This document shows, in pieces, positions 8,890-18,283 of a stretch of 56,916 bases of DNA. Location: NCBI GenBank assembly GCA_017620655.1, contig JAGAUT010000025.1, positions 1 through 56,916 of the forward strand. Reading direction: 5' to 3'. Under the pieces are notes generated by a model that did not search any database, was not told the origin of the DNA, and was given only the letters and a program-made list of their open reading frames with translations. A program made the position numbers and the translations under genes. The stretch's first letter is position 1. Every line of letters starts with the position of its first letter. The stretch comes from Clostridia bacterium. Lineage in GTDB: Bacteria; Bacillota; Clostridia; Oscillospirales; CAG-382.

Positions 8890-11169
8890 TTAGGATTCTT
8901 CTCCGTTGTCTGCCGCTTCTGCCTTGTAACCGCATTCCTTGTCCATGCAGATGTTGAGGTTTTTGCCACGCTTTCTGAGAAGCATCTTTCCGCAGCTTGG
9001 ACACTTTTCGTTTGTGGGAGTGTCACAGCTTGTGAATTTGCACTTAGGGTAGGAGGAACAGCTGTAGAATACAGTTCTGTTTCTTCCGCGGCGGATTACA
9101 ATTTTGCTTCCGCATTCGGGACAGGGAACATCAAGCTCTCTGTTTATAGGCTTTGTACCCTTGCATTCGGGATACTTTGCACAGGCATAGAAGGTGCCGT
9201 AACGGCTTCTCTTAATTACCATTTCACCGCCGCAGATGTCGCATCTTATGTCGTCCGGAGCTTTTTGTACTTCGGGCTTTGCTGTTTCTTCCTGTGCTTT
9301 TGGCTGTGCAATGTTGCCGTCCTTGTCAAGAGGCTTTGTGTTCTTGCAGGCGGGATACTTGGGACAAGCCGCAAACTTGCCAAAGCGTCCGCTCTTTATA
9401 ACCATTGTGCTTCCGCACTTTTCGCAGATGATATCTGTTTCGATAACGGGAAGCTTGTAGCTCTTGTTCTTGACGGTTTCTTCTGCCTTTTCGATTTCAT
9501 CCTTGAAATCCTTGTAGAACTTTTCAAGTACGTCGATAAGAGCTCTTTCGCCGCTTTCAATTTCGTCGAGTCTGTCTTCCATTTCAGCCGTAAAGTTGTA
9601 GTCGGCAATGTCGGGGAAGTTGTCAACCATAAGAGCGTTTGTTGCTTCGCCGAGGGCTGTGGGTGCAAGAGCCTTTGAAACTCTTTCAACATAGCCTCTC
9701 TGGATAATGGTTGTAATGGTAGGAGTATATGTGCTCGGACGTCCGATGCCCTTTTCTTCAAGGGTCTTGATGAGGGTGGCTTCGGTGTATCTTGCAGGGG
9801 GCTGGGTGAAGTGCTGTTCGGCTTCAATGTCTCCTGCCTTGAGCGTATCACCTTCAGTTACGGCAGGAAGATAAGAAACGCTGTTGTCCTTTACTTCGTC
9901 GTCATTTGTTTCCTCATAAACAGACATGAAACCTGCAAACTTGATAACAGAGCCTGTTGAACGGAAAAGACTCTTTCCTGCTTCCGAGTCGATTGTAACA
10001 GTGTCAATAACGGCAGATGCCATCTGGCTGGCGATAAATCTGTCCCAAATGAGCTTGTAGAGCTTGTACTGGTCGTTTGAAAGGTATGCTATGATTGTTT
10101 TGGGAGGATATTCCATGTAGGAGGGACGGATAGCTTCGTGAGCATCCTGAGCACCGTTTCTTGACTTGTAAACTCTGCGGGTTTTGGGGCAATAGCTTTC
10201 ACCGTACTCGCCTGTGATGTACTGCTTTGCGCTTTCAGCTGCAATGTCGGATATTCTTAGAGAGTCAGTTCTCATGTAGGATATAATACCGTGAGTACCC
10301 TTGTCGCCGAGACTGATACCTTCGTATAATTCCTGAGCCGTTTTCATTGTCTTTGCAGAGGGGAAGCCGAGTCTCTTGTACGCTTCCTGCTGGAGCGTGG
10401 AAGTTGTAAAGGGAGGAGCCGGATGCTTTAAACGTTCTGCTCTCTTTATTGACTTTACGGTAAAGTCTTTGCCGTCAATGTCTGAGAGAACAGCATCTGC
10501 TTCAGCCTTATTTTTAAGCTCAATCTTTTTGTCGCCTGTTCCGTAATAGTAGGAGGAGAATGCTTTGCCGTCGGAATTCCTGAGCATGGCTTCAACCGTC
10601 CAGTATTCCTTGGGCTTAAATGCCTTGATTTCATTTTCTCTGTCCACAATCATTCTTGTAGCAACAGACTGAACACGTCCTGCGGAAAGACCGCTTTTGA
10701 TGTTCTTCCAGAGAACGGGACTAAGCTTGTAGCCGACGATTCTGTCAAGAAGACGTCTTGCCTGCTGGGCATCGACAAGATTCATGTCAAGCTTTCCTGA
10801 ATGCTTTATGGCTTCTTTGACACAGGGCTTTGTGATTTCGTTGAACTTTACTCTCTTTACCTTTTTGTCGTCAATTCCGAGTACAAGGGCAAGATGCCAT
10901 GCAATTGCCTCTCCTTCGCGGTCAGGGTCAGTTGCAAGGAATACTGTATCGGCACTCTTTGCTTCTGCTTTGAGTTCCTTTATCAGGTCTCCCTTTCCTC
11001 TGATGTTGATGTATTTTGGTGTAAAGTTGTTTTCTATATCGATACCCAATGTGCTTTTGGGAAGGTCTCTTACATGACCCTTGGATGCGGTAACCTTGTA
11101 ATTTTTGCCAAGATAACCTTTTATGGTTTTTGCTTTTGCGGGGGACTCAACAATAACTAAATTTGCCAA
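8890..11169 (-). CDS. topA: DNA topoisomerase I
   Basis: Type IA topoisomerase that relaxes negative supercoils. The Toprim domain opens the protein (VIVESPAKAKTI, then DPDREGEAIAWHL), and the nicking tyrosine is Tyr298 in SYMRTDS. The 759-residue chain ends with four zinc ribbons from about residue 580 onward, each built on paired CxxC motifs (for example CEKCGS, CDICGG, CPECGS, CPSCGK). The start codon is TTG, supported by GAGGA 8 bases before it and by the VESPAKA start seen across the family. It sits between dprA and plsX, and dprA-topA adjacency is common in Firmicutes. Confidence 0.97.
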   Translation of the reverse strand: MANLVIVESPAKAKTIKGYLGKNYKVTASKGHVRDLPKSTLGIDIENNFTPKYINIRGKGDLIKELKAEAKSADTVFLATDPDREGEAIAWHLALVLGIDDKKVKRVKFNEITKPCVKEAIKHSGKLDMNLVDAQQARRLLDRIVGYKLSPVLWKNIKSGLSAGRVQSVATRMIVDRENEIKAFKPKEYWTVEAMLRNSDGKAFSSYYYGTGDKKIELKNKAEADAVLSDIDGKDFTVKSIKRAERLKHPAPPFTTSTLQQEAYKRLGFPSAKTMKTAQELYEGISLGDKGTHGIISYMRTDSLRISDIAAESAKQYITGEYGESYCPKTRRVYKSRNGAQDAHEAIRPSYMEYPPKTIIAYLSNDQYKLYKLIWDRFIASQMASAVIDTVTIDSEAGKSLFRSTGSVIKFAGFMSVYEETNDDEVKDNSVSYLPAVTEGDTLKAGDIEAEQHFTQPPARYTEATLIKTLEEKGIGRPSTYTPTITTIIQRGYVERVSKALAPTALGEATNALMVDNFPDIADYNFTAEMEDRLDEIESGERALIDVLEKFYKDFKDEIEKAEETVKNKSYKLPVIETDIICEKCGSTMVIKSGRFGKFAACPKYPACKNTKPLDKDGNIAQPKAQEETAKPEVQKAPDDIRCDICGGEMVIKRSRYGTFYACAKYPECKGTKPINRELDVPCPECGSKIVIRRGRNRTVFYSCSSYPKCKFTSCDTPTNEKCPSCGKMLLRKRGKNLNICMDKECGYKAEAADNGEES

Positions 11170-11206
11170 AATTTTTCCTCATTTCTGAATATATCGTAAT
11201 CTAAAA

Positions 11207-12577
11207 TTAATCTACAGTGGGAACTGCTTCGTATTTTCCGCCGGGATGCGGAATAACAAGATCATAAATTTCAAGAAGCGTAAGGGCTGCCAGTATATCA
11301 TCTATTTTTATTCCGTGTCCCGAAATCTCGTCGGGAGACATTATTCCGTTTTTCAGCATGACATTGTATGTCTGCAGTTCAACCGGAGTAAGTAATAAGA
11401 GGTCCTTTGATGACGGACGTCTGCATTGTGCCGATGCTTGTTCTGAGTTTTCTGCTTTGATAGAAGCCTTTTCCTGTATTACCTTTGGCTTCTCAACTGC
11501 CGCGGGTTTCTGTACAGCTGCCGGTTTTACAGGCCTTGGAACTTCTTTTTGTAAAGCATATGAATTTTCATTTGTGTTCTTCTGAACATGCCGCCTGTTT
11601 ACCGGCGCATCGGGATCGGTGTCCTTTTTAAAATACTTTGCCACATAAGCATTCAGCTTGTCCTGCGAAAAGGTATTTTTGTTGGCGAGGTTTATTCTGT
11701 GCGGAAAGCTCATGGAGTATTCCGTAAGAATGTCGTCGGCTTCTGTAAATACAGTAGCACCGTCTTTTATAAGCTCAAGGGGTCCCGAGTATGTCTTGTC
11801 GTAGGGCTTTCCGGGTACAGCAAAAATTCTGAGTCCTTGTTCGAGAGCATGTTTTGCTGTAATCATGGCACCGCTTGAAGCGTCGGCTTCAAAAACAACA
11901 GTGGCAAGTGAAAGTGCACTCATGACTCTGTTTCTTACAGGAAAATTTGTTCCTTTCGGCTCAGAGAAAGGCGGAAACTCTGTAAGAATAAGACCGGTTG
12001 CAGAAAGCCTTTCAAATAAATCCTTGTTGCCGTAAGGATAAATCCTGTCAATTCCGCATCCGAGAAGACCTATGGCGTATCCGTTCGCATCAAGTGCACC
12101 TGCAATGCAGGCACCGTCAATGCCGAGTGCCAGTCCGTTTACAATTACCGCACCTTTGCTTGCCGCGTCGTATCCCGACTCGTATGCAAGACGAAAGCCG
12201 CGTTCCGAGCAGGATCTCGTTCCGACCATTGTAAAGCATGGGAAGTCATCGAGATGTAAGAGACGTCCTTTGTAGTAAAACATGGGCGGAGGATTGTCAA
12301 TAATCTTAAGCCTTTCGGGATAGTAGGGATCCTCGTAGCAAAGGATTCCTATTTTGTTTTTCTCACAGTATTCGTAATACTTCTTCGCATTGTCAAGGTT
12401 TTTGTTACAAAGAGCTTGAACATCGTTTGAAGTGAGGGATAAATCCTTGAGAGTTTCCTTGTCGGCTTCAAAAACCTTTTCTATGCTTCCGAAATGCTCC
12501 AGCAGAACTTTGGGCGTTTTGCTTCCTGCGTGAAGTGTGGAAGAAAGCCATATGTAATAAAGAATCTTTTTGTTCAT
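11207..12577 (-). CDS. dprA: DNA-processing protein DprA
   Basis: DprA loads RecA on single-stranded DNA during natural transformation. After a helical N-terminal region come the Rossmann-fold motifs GTRSCSERG, NGLALGIDG, PYGNKDLF, FPVRNRVMSAL and DASSGAMITAKHALEQ. A long Ala/Pro/Lys-rich linker (about residues 320-395) leads to a C-terminal winged helix with a LLLTPVELQTYNVM start. At 456 residues it is longer than most DprA proteins, and the linker explains the excess. The in-frame TTG at 12589 is part of the ribosome site, so ATG 12577 is used. The topA neighbour supports the call. Confidence 0.94.
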   Translation of the reverse strand: MNKKILYYIWLSSTLHAGSKTPKVLLEHFGSIEKVFEADKETLKDLSLTSNDVQALCNKNLDNAKKYYEYCEKNKIGILCYEDPYYPERLKIIDNPPPMFYYKGRLLHLDDFPCFTMVGTRSCSERGFRLAYESGYDAASKGAVIVNGLALGIDGACIAGALDANGYAIGLLGCGIDRIYPYGNKDLFERLSATGLILTEFPPFSEPKGTNFPVRNRVMSALSLATVVFEADASSGAMITAKHALEQGLRIFAVPGKPYDKTYSGPLELIKDGATVFTEADDILTEYSMSFPHRINLANKNTFSQDKLNAYVAKYFKKDTDPDAPVNRRHVQKNTNENSYALQKEVPRPVKPAAVQKPAAVEKPKVIQEKASIKAENSEQASAQCRRPSSKDLLLLTPVELQTYNVMLKNGIMSPDEISGHGIKIDDILAALTLLEIYDLVIPHPGGKYEAVPTVD

Positions 12578-12600
12578 TGTATTCTCCAAAAAAAGTTAAT

Positions 12601-13407
12601 TCAGGATAATAGCTTTGATTTGTTCATTTCCCATATCAGAATCGACGAAGCGGCAGCTGCATTCAGTGACTCTGCATTTTCAACCATGGGAATAATAATG
12701 CGGGCTGAGCATCTGTCGGCGGTATTGTCGCTTACCCCGTGGCCTTCGTTTCCGATAACAATGCTGTCACTTGCTTTGAATTCAAAGCTTCCTAACCTCT
12801 GCGAGTCGGAGTGAAGGTGAGTGCAGAAAACTCTGTTTCCCTCTGATTTCAGCAAATCAATAAAACTTCCGATGTCGTCGTACACACAGAACTCTGCTTT
12901 GAATATACTTCCCATCGCACTTCGCAAAGTCTTTGGATTGTATACATCGGCACAGCTGTTTGTCATTACAATCTTTGCACCGCCGAGACTGTACGCACAG
13001 CGGAATATTGCGCCTAGGTTCTGCGGATTCTGAATGTCCTCAAGAATTATGAATCCGCCGTTCTTAATGCTTTCCATAGGGAAGGGGAGCATATCCGGCT
13101 TCCTGATGCATGCAAAAATACCCTGAGGTGCCGATTCGTCCGTAAGCTTTTCAAATACCTCGTCAGTAACAAGGTAGCAGTCTTCAGCCTTTGACTTTTC
13201 CAGAAGTTCTCTGTATGAATTATATGCCTTTGCCGTAAAGAATATCTTTTCAACAATGTGCTTTGAAAGAATTACTTCTTCCAATAACTTTGCACCCTCA
13301 ACGAAGAAAATGCCTTCCTTGTCTCTGAACTTCTTTTCAGACAGCTTTGATGCCCATATTATTTTTTCGTTTTTTCTTGAGGTAATCTCGCTGTATGAAA
13401 AAGCCAA
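12601..13407 (-). CDS. TrmH/SpoU-family RNA methyltransferase
   Basis: A 268-residue 2'-O-methyltransferase of the SPOUT superfamily. The N-terminal substrate-binding domain (FFVEGAKLLEEVI) is followed by the knotted SAM-binding domain with ILEDIQNPQNLGAIFR, VIGNEGHGVS and IIPMVENAESLNAAAA, the three SpoU motifs. It probably methylates rRNA, but the site cannot be read from sequence. The start is TTG with a very strong GGAGGGA site 6 bases before it. It is the first gene of the long minus-strand operon. Confidence 0.9.
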   Translation of the reverse strand: MAFSYSEITSRKNEKIIWASKLSEKKFRDKEGIFFVEGAKLLEEVILSKHIVEKIFFTAKAYNSYRELLEKSKAEDCYLVTDEVFEKLTDESAPQGIFACIRKPDMLPFPMESIKNGGFIILEDIQNPQNLGAIFRCAYSLGGAKIVMTNSCADVYNPKTLRSAMGSIFKAEFCVYDDIGSFIDLLKSEGNRVFCTHLHSDSQRLGSFEFKASDSIVIGNEGHGVSDNTADRCSARIIIPMVENAESLNAAAASSILIWEMNKSKLLS

Positions 13408-13598
13408 AGAACGTCCCTCCGTTTCGGTGTGTGCCTAAAATTGAATAGAATTAGGCATAATACTACAGTCTACAATTAATAATTATTGTATACTTTCCGA
13501 AAAATGAATTCAATAACTATTTATGAATAGACGGTGAATTCACATAATATATTATTGAAGAAAGTTTTTTACAGTTAACAATCAATTTACAGTATTTT

Positions 13599-13628
13599 TT
13601 GACAAATACCGATTATATGTGATACAAT
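13599..13628 (+). promoter_or_regulatory. Sigma-A type promoter for ispD operon
   Basis: TTGACA at 13599-13604 and TACAAT at 13623-13628 are separated by 18 bases. They lie 30 bases before the ispD start, in the 251-base divergent gap. The rest of the gap is AT-rich, with a short inverted repeat at 13432-13457 (TGCCTAA arms) inside the leader of the opposite operon. Confidence 0.7.
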
Positions 13629-13658
13629 TTCCTTATAGTGTATACGGAGGTGTGCTCC

Positions 13659-14375
13659 ATGTGTAATGAAAAGAATTGTATCGGCGTCATAATACCCGCC
13701 GGCGGAAGCGGCTCAAGAATGGGCGGCGTTTATAAACCGCTTGAAAAACTGTATAATAAGCCCATGCTCTTTTATAGCCTTGATACCTTCGAGAATTGCG
13801 ATGAGGTTGCTTTTGTTGTTATTTCTGCACGAGATGATAAAGTTTCCGAAATAGAAAGCCTTTGTAAATTAAACGGATATACAAAAGTAAAAAAAGTTGT
13901 CACCGGCGGTAAAGACAGACAGGACAGCGTTGAAAATGCCTTTAAATGCGGGCTTTTTGATGACGAAAGCATAAAATATATTGCCGTTCATGATGCGGCA
14001 AGACCTTTGCTTTCGCTTGAAATGGTAAAAAATGTCTTTTCCGCGGCAACCGAAAAGGGAAATGCCGTCTGTGCCTGCAGGGTAAGAGATACTGTTAAAC
14101 GGACAGACTCATGCGACATTGTAACCGACGGCGTTGACAGAGACGGCCTCTGGCTTATACAGACACCTCAGGTTTTTGAAAAGAAAATGTATGCCGATGC
14201 CCTTGAAAAGGCAAAGAATAACGGTTTTACAGCAACCGATGACAGTTCACTTGTGTCTGCAGACGGAGTCAAAGTACACCTTTGCGAAACGCCTTCATAT
14301 AATATCAAGATTACTTATCCCGAAGACGTGTTCCTTGCAAAAGCAGTATTAAAGATGAGAGGAGAAGATATATGA
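13659..14375 (+). CDS. ispD: 2-C-methyl-D-erythritol 4-phosphate cytidylyltransferase
   Basis: IspD activates MEP with CTP in the non-mevalonate isoprenoid pathway. The 238-residue protein has the nucleotide-binding [13 protein letters not shown] at residues 11-23, HDAARPLL in the middle, and the C-terminal [13 protein letters not shown]. The frame is open from 13638, but GGAGG at 13646-13650 fits the ATG at 13659. Its TGA overlaps the ispF ATG (ATGA), so the two pathway enzymes are made together. Confidence 0.96.
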   Translation: MCNEKNCIGVIIPAGGSGSRMGGVYKPLEKLYNKPMLFYSLDTFENCDEVAFVVISARDDKVSEIESLCKLNGYTKVKKVVTGGKDRQDSVENAFKCGLFDDESIKYIAVHDAARPLLSLEMVKNVFSAATEKGNAVCACRVRDTVKRTDSCDIVTDGVDRDGLWLIQTPQVFEKKMYADALEKAKNNGFTATDDSSLVSADGVKVHLCETPSYNIKITYPEDVFLAKAVLKMRGEDI

Positions 14376-14845
14376 GAATCGGACACGGATATGATGTTCA
14401 CAGGTTTGCACCCGAGAGAAAACTGATTCTCGGCGGAGTAGAAATAGAACATGAAATGGGACTTCTCGGCCATTCTGATGCCGATGTTCTCACCCATGCT
14501 CTTATGGATGCAATGCTTGGTGCTGCGGCGCTTGGAGATATTGGGCTTCATTTTCCCGATACCGATGAAAAGTATAAGGGCGCAGATAGTATACTTCTCC
14601 TTAAAAGGGTCAAAGAAATTGTCGAAGAAAAGGGCTATACCCTTGGAAATGCTGATATAACTGTGGTTGCTCAGGCACCGAAATTAAGACCTTATATTGA
14701 CTCTATGGTAAAGAATGTTTGTGATGCTCTCGGATGTGAAACCGACAGAATAAATATAAAGGCAACAACCGAAGAAAAGCTCGGATTCACGGGCAGAAAA
14801 GAGGGAATATCTGCCCACGCAGTAGTGCTTCTTGAAAAGAACTGA
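14372..14845 (+). CDS. ispF: 2-C-methyl-D-erythritol 2,4-cyclodiphosphate synthase
   Basis: IspF forms the cyclic diphosphate of the MEP pathway. The 157-residue sequence starts [12 protein letters not shown], with metal ligands Asp8 and His10. The third ligand, His42, lies in [16 protein letters not shown] and [16 protein letters not shown] are the remaining family signatures. It follows ispD with a 4-base overlap, an arrangement seen as a fusion or pair in many bacteria. IspE, which acts between them, is not in the window. Confidence 0.97.
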   Translation: MRIGHGYDVHRFAPERKLILGGVEIEHEMGLLGHSDADVLTHALMDAMLGAAALGDIGLHFPDTDEKYKGADSILLLKRVKEIVEEKGYTLGNADITVVAQAPKLRPYIDSMVKNVCDALGCETDRINIKATTEEKLGFTGRKEGISAHAVVLLEKN

Positions 14846-14855
14846 GGTGCATGGC

Positions 14856-15698
14856 TTGAAAAAGAAAAAACAGAATAAAGGCTTCAGAGAGGCTCTTGTT
14901 GCTCAGATAAAAGAACATAAGGCAACCTTTGCCGTGTATGTTGTTCTTCGACTCATGGTGCTTGCCGTGCTTGTTTTGTCTCTTATCAACAGACGTTTTG
15001 AAAATGTGTTCGTCTGTGCACTTACTCTTGTGCTTTTCCTCGTTCCGGCATTTTTTCAGAAAAACTTCGGAATAGAGCTTCCCACAACCCTCGAAATCAT
15101 CATAATGCTGTTTATATTTGCGGCAGAAATCTTAGGCGAAATCGGTGCGTATTATGTGAAGGTTCCCCTGTGGGATACCATGCTTCATACCACAAATGGA
15201 TTTTTGTGTGCGGCTGTCGGCTTTTCCCTTGTTGATTTGCTCAATCGCAATAACCGCTTTAAATTTCACCTGTCACCGCTTTATCTTTCAATTGTAGCCT
15301 TCTGCTTTTCCATGACAATCGGCGTGCTGTGGGAAATGTTTGAGTTCGGTGCCGATATGCTTTTTGCTACCGATATGCAAAAGGATTTTGTCGTAACCAG
15401 AATTTCATCGGTTGCCCTTGACCCGACCCTTTCAAACAAGGCTGTGGTTATTGATAATATCGCAGATGTTTCCGTCAACGGCGAGCCGTTGGGACTGGGC
15501 GGATATCTCGATATAGGCATCATTGATACAATGAAGGATCTGATAGTAAACTTTGTCGGAGCTGTTGTTTTCAGCATAATCGGTTTTTTCTATGTCAAGA
15601 GCAGGGGCAAGAGTAAGTTTGCAAAAAAATTCATTCCGACCATTGCGGAATCTGCCTCCGATATATCCGAAGATGATACTGATACAAATGTAAAATGA
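14856..15698 (+). CDS. YjdF-like (DUF2238) integral membrane protein
   Basis: A membrane protein of about 280 residues with six or so hydrophobic helices, a basic N-terminus and an acidic C-terminal tail. The central stretch WDTMLHTTNGFLCAAVGF, the motif IGVLWEMFEF and GLGGYLDIGIIDTMKD match my memory of DUF2238/YjdF proteins from Clostridia. Function is unknown. Two in-frame TTG codons could start it: 14832 has no ribosome site, while 14856 has GAGGTG 6 bases upstream and was chosen. It overlaps or abuts ispF and is probably the last gene of that operon. Confidence 0.75.
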   Translation: MKKKKQNKGFREALVAQIKEHKATFAVYVVLRLMVLAVLVLSLINRRFENVFVCALTLVLFLVPAFFQKNFGIELPTTLEIIIMLFIFAAEILGEIGAYYVKVPLWDTMLHTTNGFLCAAVGFSLVDLLNRNNRFKFHLSPLYLSIVAFCFSMTIGVLWEMFEFGADMLFATDMQKDFVVTRISSVALDPTLSNKAVVIDNIADVSVNGEPLGLGGYLDIGIIDTMKDLIVNFVGAVVFSIIGFFYVKSRGKSKFAKKFIPTIAESASDISEDDTDTNVK

Positions 15699-15708
15699 CA
15701 GGTATAAT

Positions 15709-15741
15709 TCCACGTGCTTTTGCGGTGCGTGGAGTTTTTTT
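15709..15741 (+). terminator. Terminator after the ispDF operon
   Basis: A hairpin with CCACG and CGTGG arms is followed by a run of seven T residues, right after the membrane-protein stop at 15698. Confidence 0.8.
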
Positions 15742-15763
15742 GTCCTATATTAATATATTCGTC

Positions 15764-15855
15764 TAAACAAACAAAAATAAATTATTCTTTTGTTTAAAAA
15801 TACTATGGATTTTTATGCGATATTATGATAAATTTAAGGTAAACAAAAATGTTTA
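15764..15855. promoter_or_regulatory. TAAACA/TGTTTA operator-like repeats
   Basis: Two inverted pairs of the same hexamer: TAAACA at 15764 with TGTTTA at 15791, and TAAACA at 15840 with TGTTTA at 15850 (4-base spacer). They fill the leader of the 776-residue gene, the last pair ending 27 bases before its ATG. They may bind a dimeric regulator. No clear -35/-10 pair was identified in this gap. Confidence 0.4.
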
Positions 15856-15882
15856 TTTCTTTTAAAAAAGGAGAGAACTTCT

Positions 15883-18213
15883 ATGGATAAAATAACATCA
15901 TATTTCAAAACCCCGTCTGCTCTTTCGGCAGCCATCGTTGTTCCTACGGGAAAGGTAACTGTTTGCGGTGACGTTGCAACACTCGAAGTGTGGAAGGATA
16001 AAGAAATTGTTGAAGTAAAGGTAAATACCAAGGATACATATCCTGCTGTTGTTTGTGACGGAAAACTCGGTGCGGAATATGCTCTGAAAATGTGTGCCCT
16101 TGTTGAAAATGAAAAGGGTGTGTATAACATTGTTTCTCTCGGTTATGCACAGAACGGCGAAGACGGTGATTATATAGGTCTTAATAAGGATAGACCCGAG
16201 CTTCTTGATGAAACAGAACTCACACCCGAAAATCTTTTCTTCATTAAGAATGAGGTAAAGCCCATAAGTCCTTTCAGAAGAGTTGACAGATACTATCAGG
16301 CTGCGGCAAATAAACTCTTTGTTCCCACCAAGAGCTATTTCCTCGGTGATTTCTCCTTTGGTAAGTATCACTTTGATATCACAAACTGGGCAGGTACACG
16401 TGTGCACTTTGATGCCGGAAAGACAGCGTTTGCACAGGAATACTCCAAGGTACTTGTAAAGTATAACTTCGAAGATAAAGAGTCTGAGTGGGTGCTGTTT
16501 GACTCGGCGGCACTTCCTTTGATGTCTTATGATATTGATTTCAAAGAACTTTCGTATATCGTTTCCAATAACCCTACAAACGGACCGCAGGATGAAAGCT
16601 GTATGGCGGGTGAGGACCTTGTGTTCCTCTTTGGTGAGGTTGATGTTCCAAAGGGTAAGGATGTAGCTCTCGCTTTGGGTAAGAAAGCAGAAGTTAACGT
16701 CGATGCCGCACTTTATGAAACACTGAGATTCAGAGTGAAGATTTCGGGTGAAGTGTCGGATGAAAATGCAATACTTACCTATGAAAGGGAAGACGGTGCC
16801 GTTGGTGAACATATATTTGGGCTTGCTTCCTCCGGTATTGATGCTGAAGGCTATAATGTGTTTGAATTCAGACTTCGTGAGGTTCAGGTTTGGCAGAATA
16901 CCGTTTCAAAAATTACAATTACACTTCCCGAAGGCAGCTATGAGCTTGACTATGTAAAGCTGTTCCCGACGGGTAATGCATCAAATGTAAAGCTTTCAGA
17001 GCCGCTTCCCATGTTCTCTGACGGACATTATGAAAAGGGCTTCATTGTTCGCGGTATGGAGCATGGACTTGTTCCCTCAGATAATTATTTTGCAACAGCT
17101 CCCGGCGGAGATAAAGCAAAGGATGAGTATGAGGCGGCGGCAAAGGATGATGAATCAAATCCCGATAAGAATTACGCCGACTGGCAGTTCCAGCCCCTCT
17201 ATGCTTATGACTATATTAATTCCCATCCTGTTGTTAAACAAGCAGGTATGACATATGATACAAAACCCGCAGAAAGAATAGAAGCAATTAAGCAGAATAA
17301 CCCCGAAATATATAAGCAGTGCTACCTTGACTATGAGCTTTGCGATGACGGTAAGCCTACGGCAGAAGGTTTTTACAGACTTGCCGATAAGTCCGGTGCT
17401 AAGGAAATTCTTTGTAAGCATAACCAGACCTATACAACAACCGACGGCGTAGAGAGACACGGTACAGTTCTTGAAATGTCGCTTAACGGTAAAAAGATGT
17501 TCAAGGGACAGCCCTACAGTAAGTTAGATAAGAATAATAACCCCGACGGAACATGGCGTTTCTGGCCTCACCTTCTTATTGAGCAGAATGCAGGCACAAG
17601 ACCCGTTGACTTCAATACCGAACCCCAGTATAGCACAGGTGCTGATAAGCTCTACTGCGAATTTGATATAAGACTTAAATATTACAGCGAAAACTATACC
17701 AAGAAAACACTTGCCGACGGACAGGTGGCTGATAACGGTCATATGTCGTTCCTTCTTTATTCATACCTCAGACCTAAGAAGCAGCCCGGCACTCTTGTAT
17801 GGTTCGGTCTCAACCTTGCCGCTGACAGTATTCATTATAATCAGTACTACGGCGTTAACTGGTGCCGTGATTCGGGTGCAAATACTTATATGTACTGTCT
17901 GCCCCCTGAACTTGTATACAGCGGATTTAAAAATTCAATTCATAGCATAATCAAGAAGACAAAGCTTTCTGAAGATTATACAAAGGGCAAGGAGATTTCA
18001 AGCGAATGGTTCCACATCAAGGTTGACCTTTCAAATCATATTGATATTATCCTTGACAGAATTAACTCGGAAGACGCTTACGGTCTCGGTGTTACAAAGA
18101 GATCCGATTGGTTCTTCAACGGCGTAAATATCGGCTTTGAAACATCCGATAACGTTGACTGTACCTTTGAAATGGCGAACTTTAACTTCTATTCTTACAA
18201 TATAGAAGAATAA
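15883..18213 (+). CDS. Protein of unknown function, paralogue of the SLH module proteins
   Basis: A 776-residue protein with a strong ribosome site (AAGGAGAG) but no signal peptide and no SLH repeats. Residues 1-240 match nothing I know. At about 275-370 there is a beta-sandwich module (YETLRFRVKIS through YELDYVKLF) of the type found in the SLH proteins at 27227 and 30499. From about 383 to the end runs the module shared with those two: GFIVRG start, WPHLLIEQ, WFHIKVDLS, NGVNIGFE. In this copy the module is longer because of an extra stretch at about 410-490. Function unknown. A cytoplasmic or non-classically exported form of the same glycan-related module is one possibility. Confidence 0.85.
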   Translation: MDKITSYFKTPSALSAAIVVPTGKVTVCGDVATLEVWKDKEIVEVKVNTKDTYPAVVCDGKLGAEYALKMCALVENEKGVYNIVSLGYAQNGEDGDYIGLNKDRPELLDETELTPENLFFIKNEVKPISPFRRVDRYYQAAANKLFVPTKSYFLGDFSFGKYHFDITNWAGTRVHFDAGKTAFAQEYSKVLVKYNFEDKESEWVLFDSAALPLMSYDIDFKELSYIVSNNPTNGPQDESCMAGEDLVFLFGEVDVPKGKDVALALGKKAEVNVDAALYETLRFRVKISGEVSDENAILTYEREDGAVGEHIFGLASSGIDAEGYNVFEFRLREVQVWQNTVSKITITLPEGSYELDYVKLFPTGNASNVKLSEPLPMFSDGHYEKGFIVRGMEHGLVPSDNYFATAPGGDKAKDEYEAAAKDDESNPDKNYADWQFQPLYAYDYINSHPVVKQAGMTYDTKPAERIEAIKQNNPEIYKQCYLDYELCDDGKPTAEGFYRLADKSGAKEILCKHNQTYTTTDGVERHGTVLEMSLNGKKMFKGQPYSKLDKNNNPDGTWRFWPHLLIEQNAGTRPVDFNTEPQYSTGADKLYCEFDIRLKYYSENYTKKTLADGQVADNGHMSFLLYSYLRPKKQPGTLVWFGLNLAADSIHYNQYYGVNWCRDSGANTYMYCLPPELVYSGFKNSIHSIIKKTKLSEDYTKGKEISSEWFHIKVDLSNHIDIILDRINSEDAYGLGVTKRSDWFFNGVNIGFETSDNVDCTFEMANFNFYSYNIEE

Positions 18214-18233
18214 TTGAAACCCATAAAAATAGA

Positions 18234-18262
18234 GAGCCGCGGTTTTTAGCCGCGGCTTTTTT
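18234..18262 (+). terminator. Terminator after the 776-residue gene
   Basis: Perfect GCCGCGG / CCGCGGC hairpin followed by six T residues, 20 bases after the stop and just before the end of the convergent PAP2-like gene. Confidence 0.88.
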
Positions 18263-18283
18263 ATGTGATTGACAAATTGGAAT

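Noticed and set aside
15898..16812. 304-codon minus-strand frame opposite the 776-residue gene
   Set aside because: No start signal, cysteine- and phenylalanine-rich composition typical of antisense frames, and the plus-strand frame is supported by a ribosome site and paralogues.
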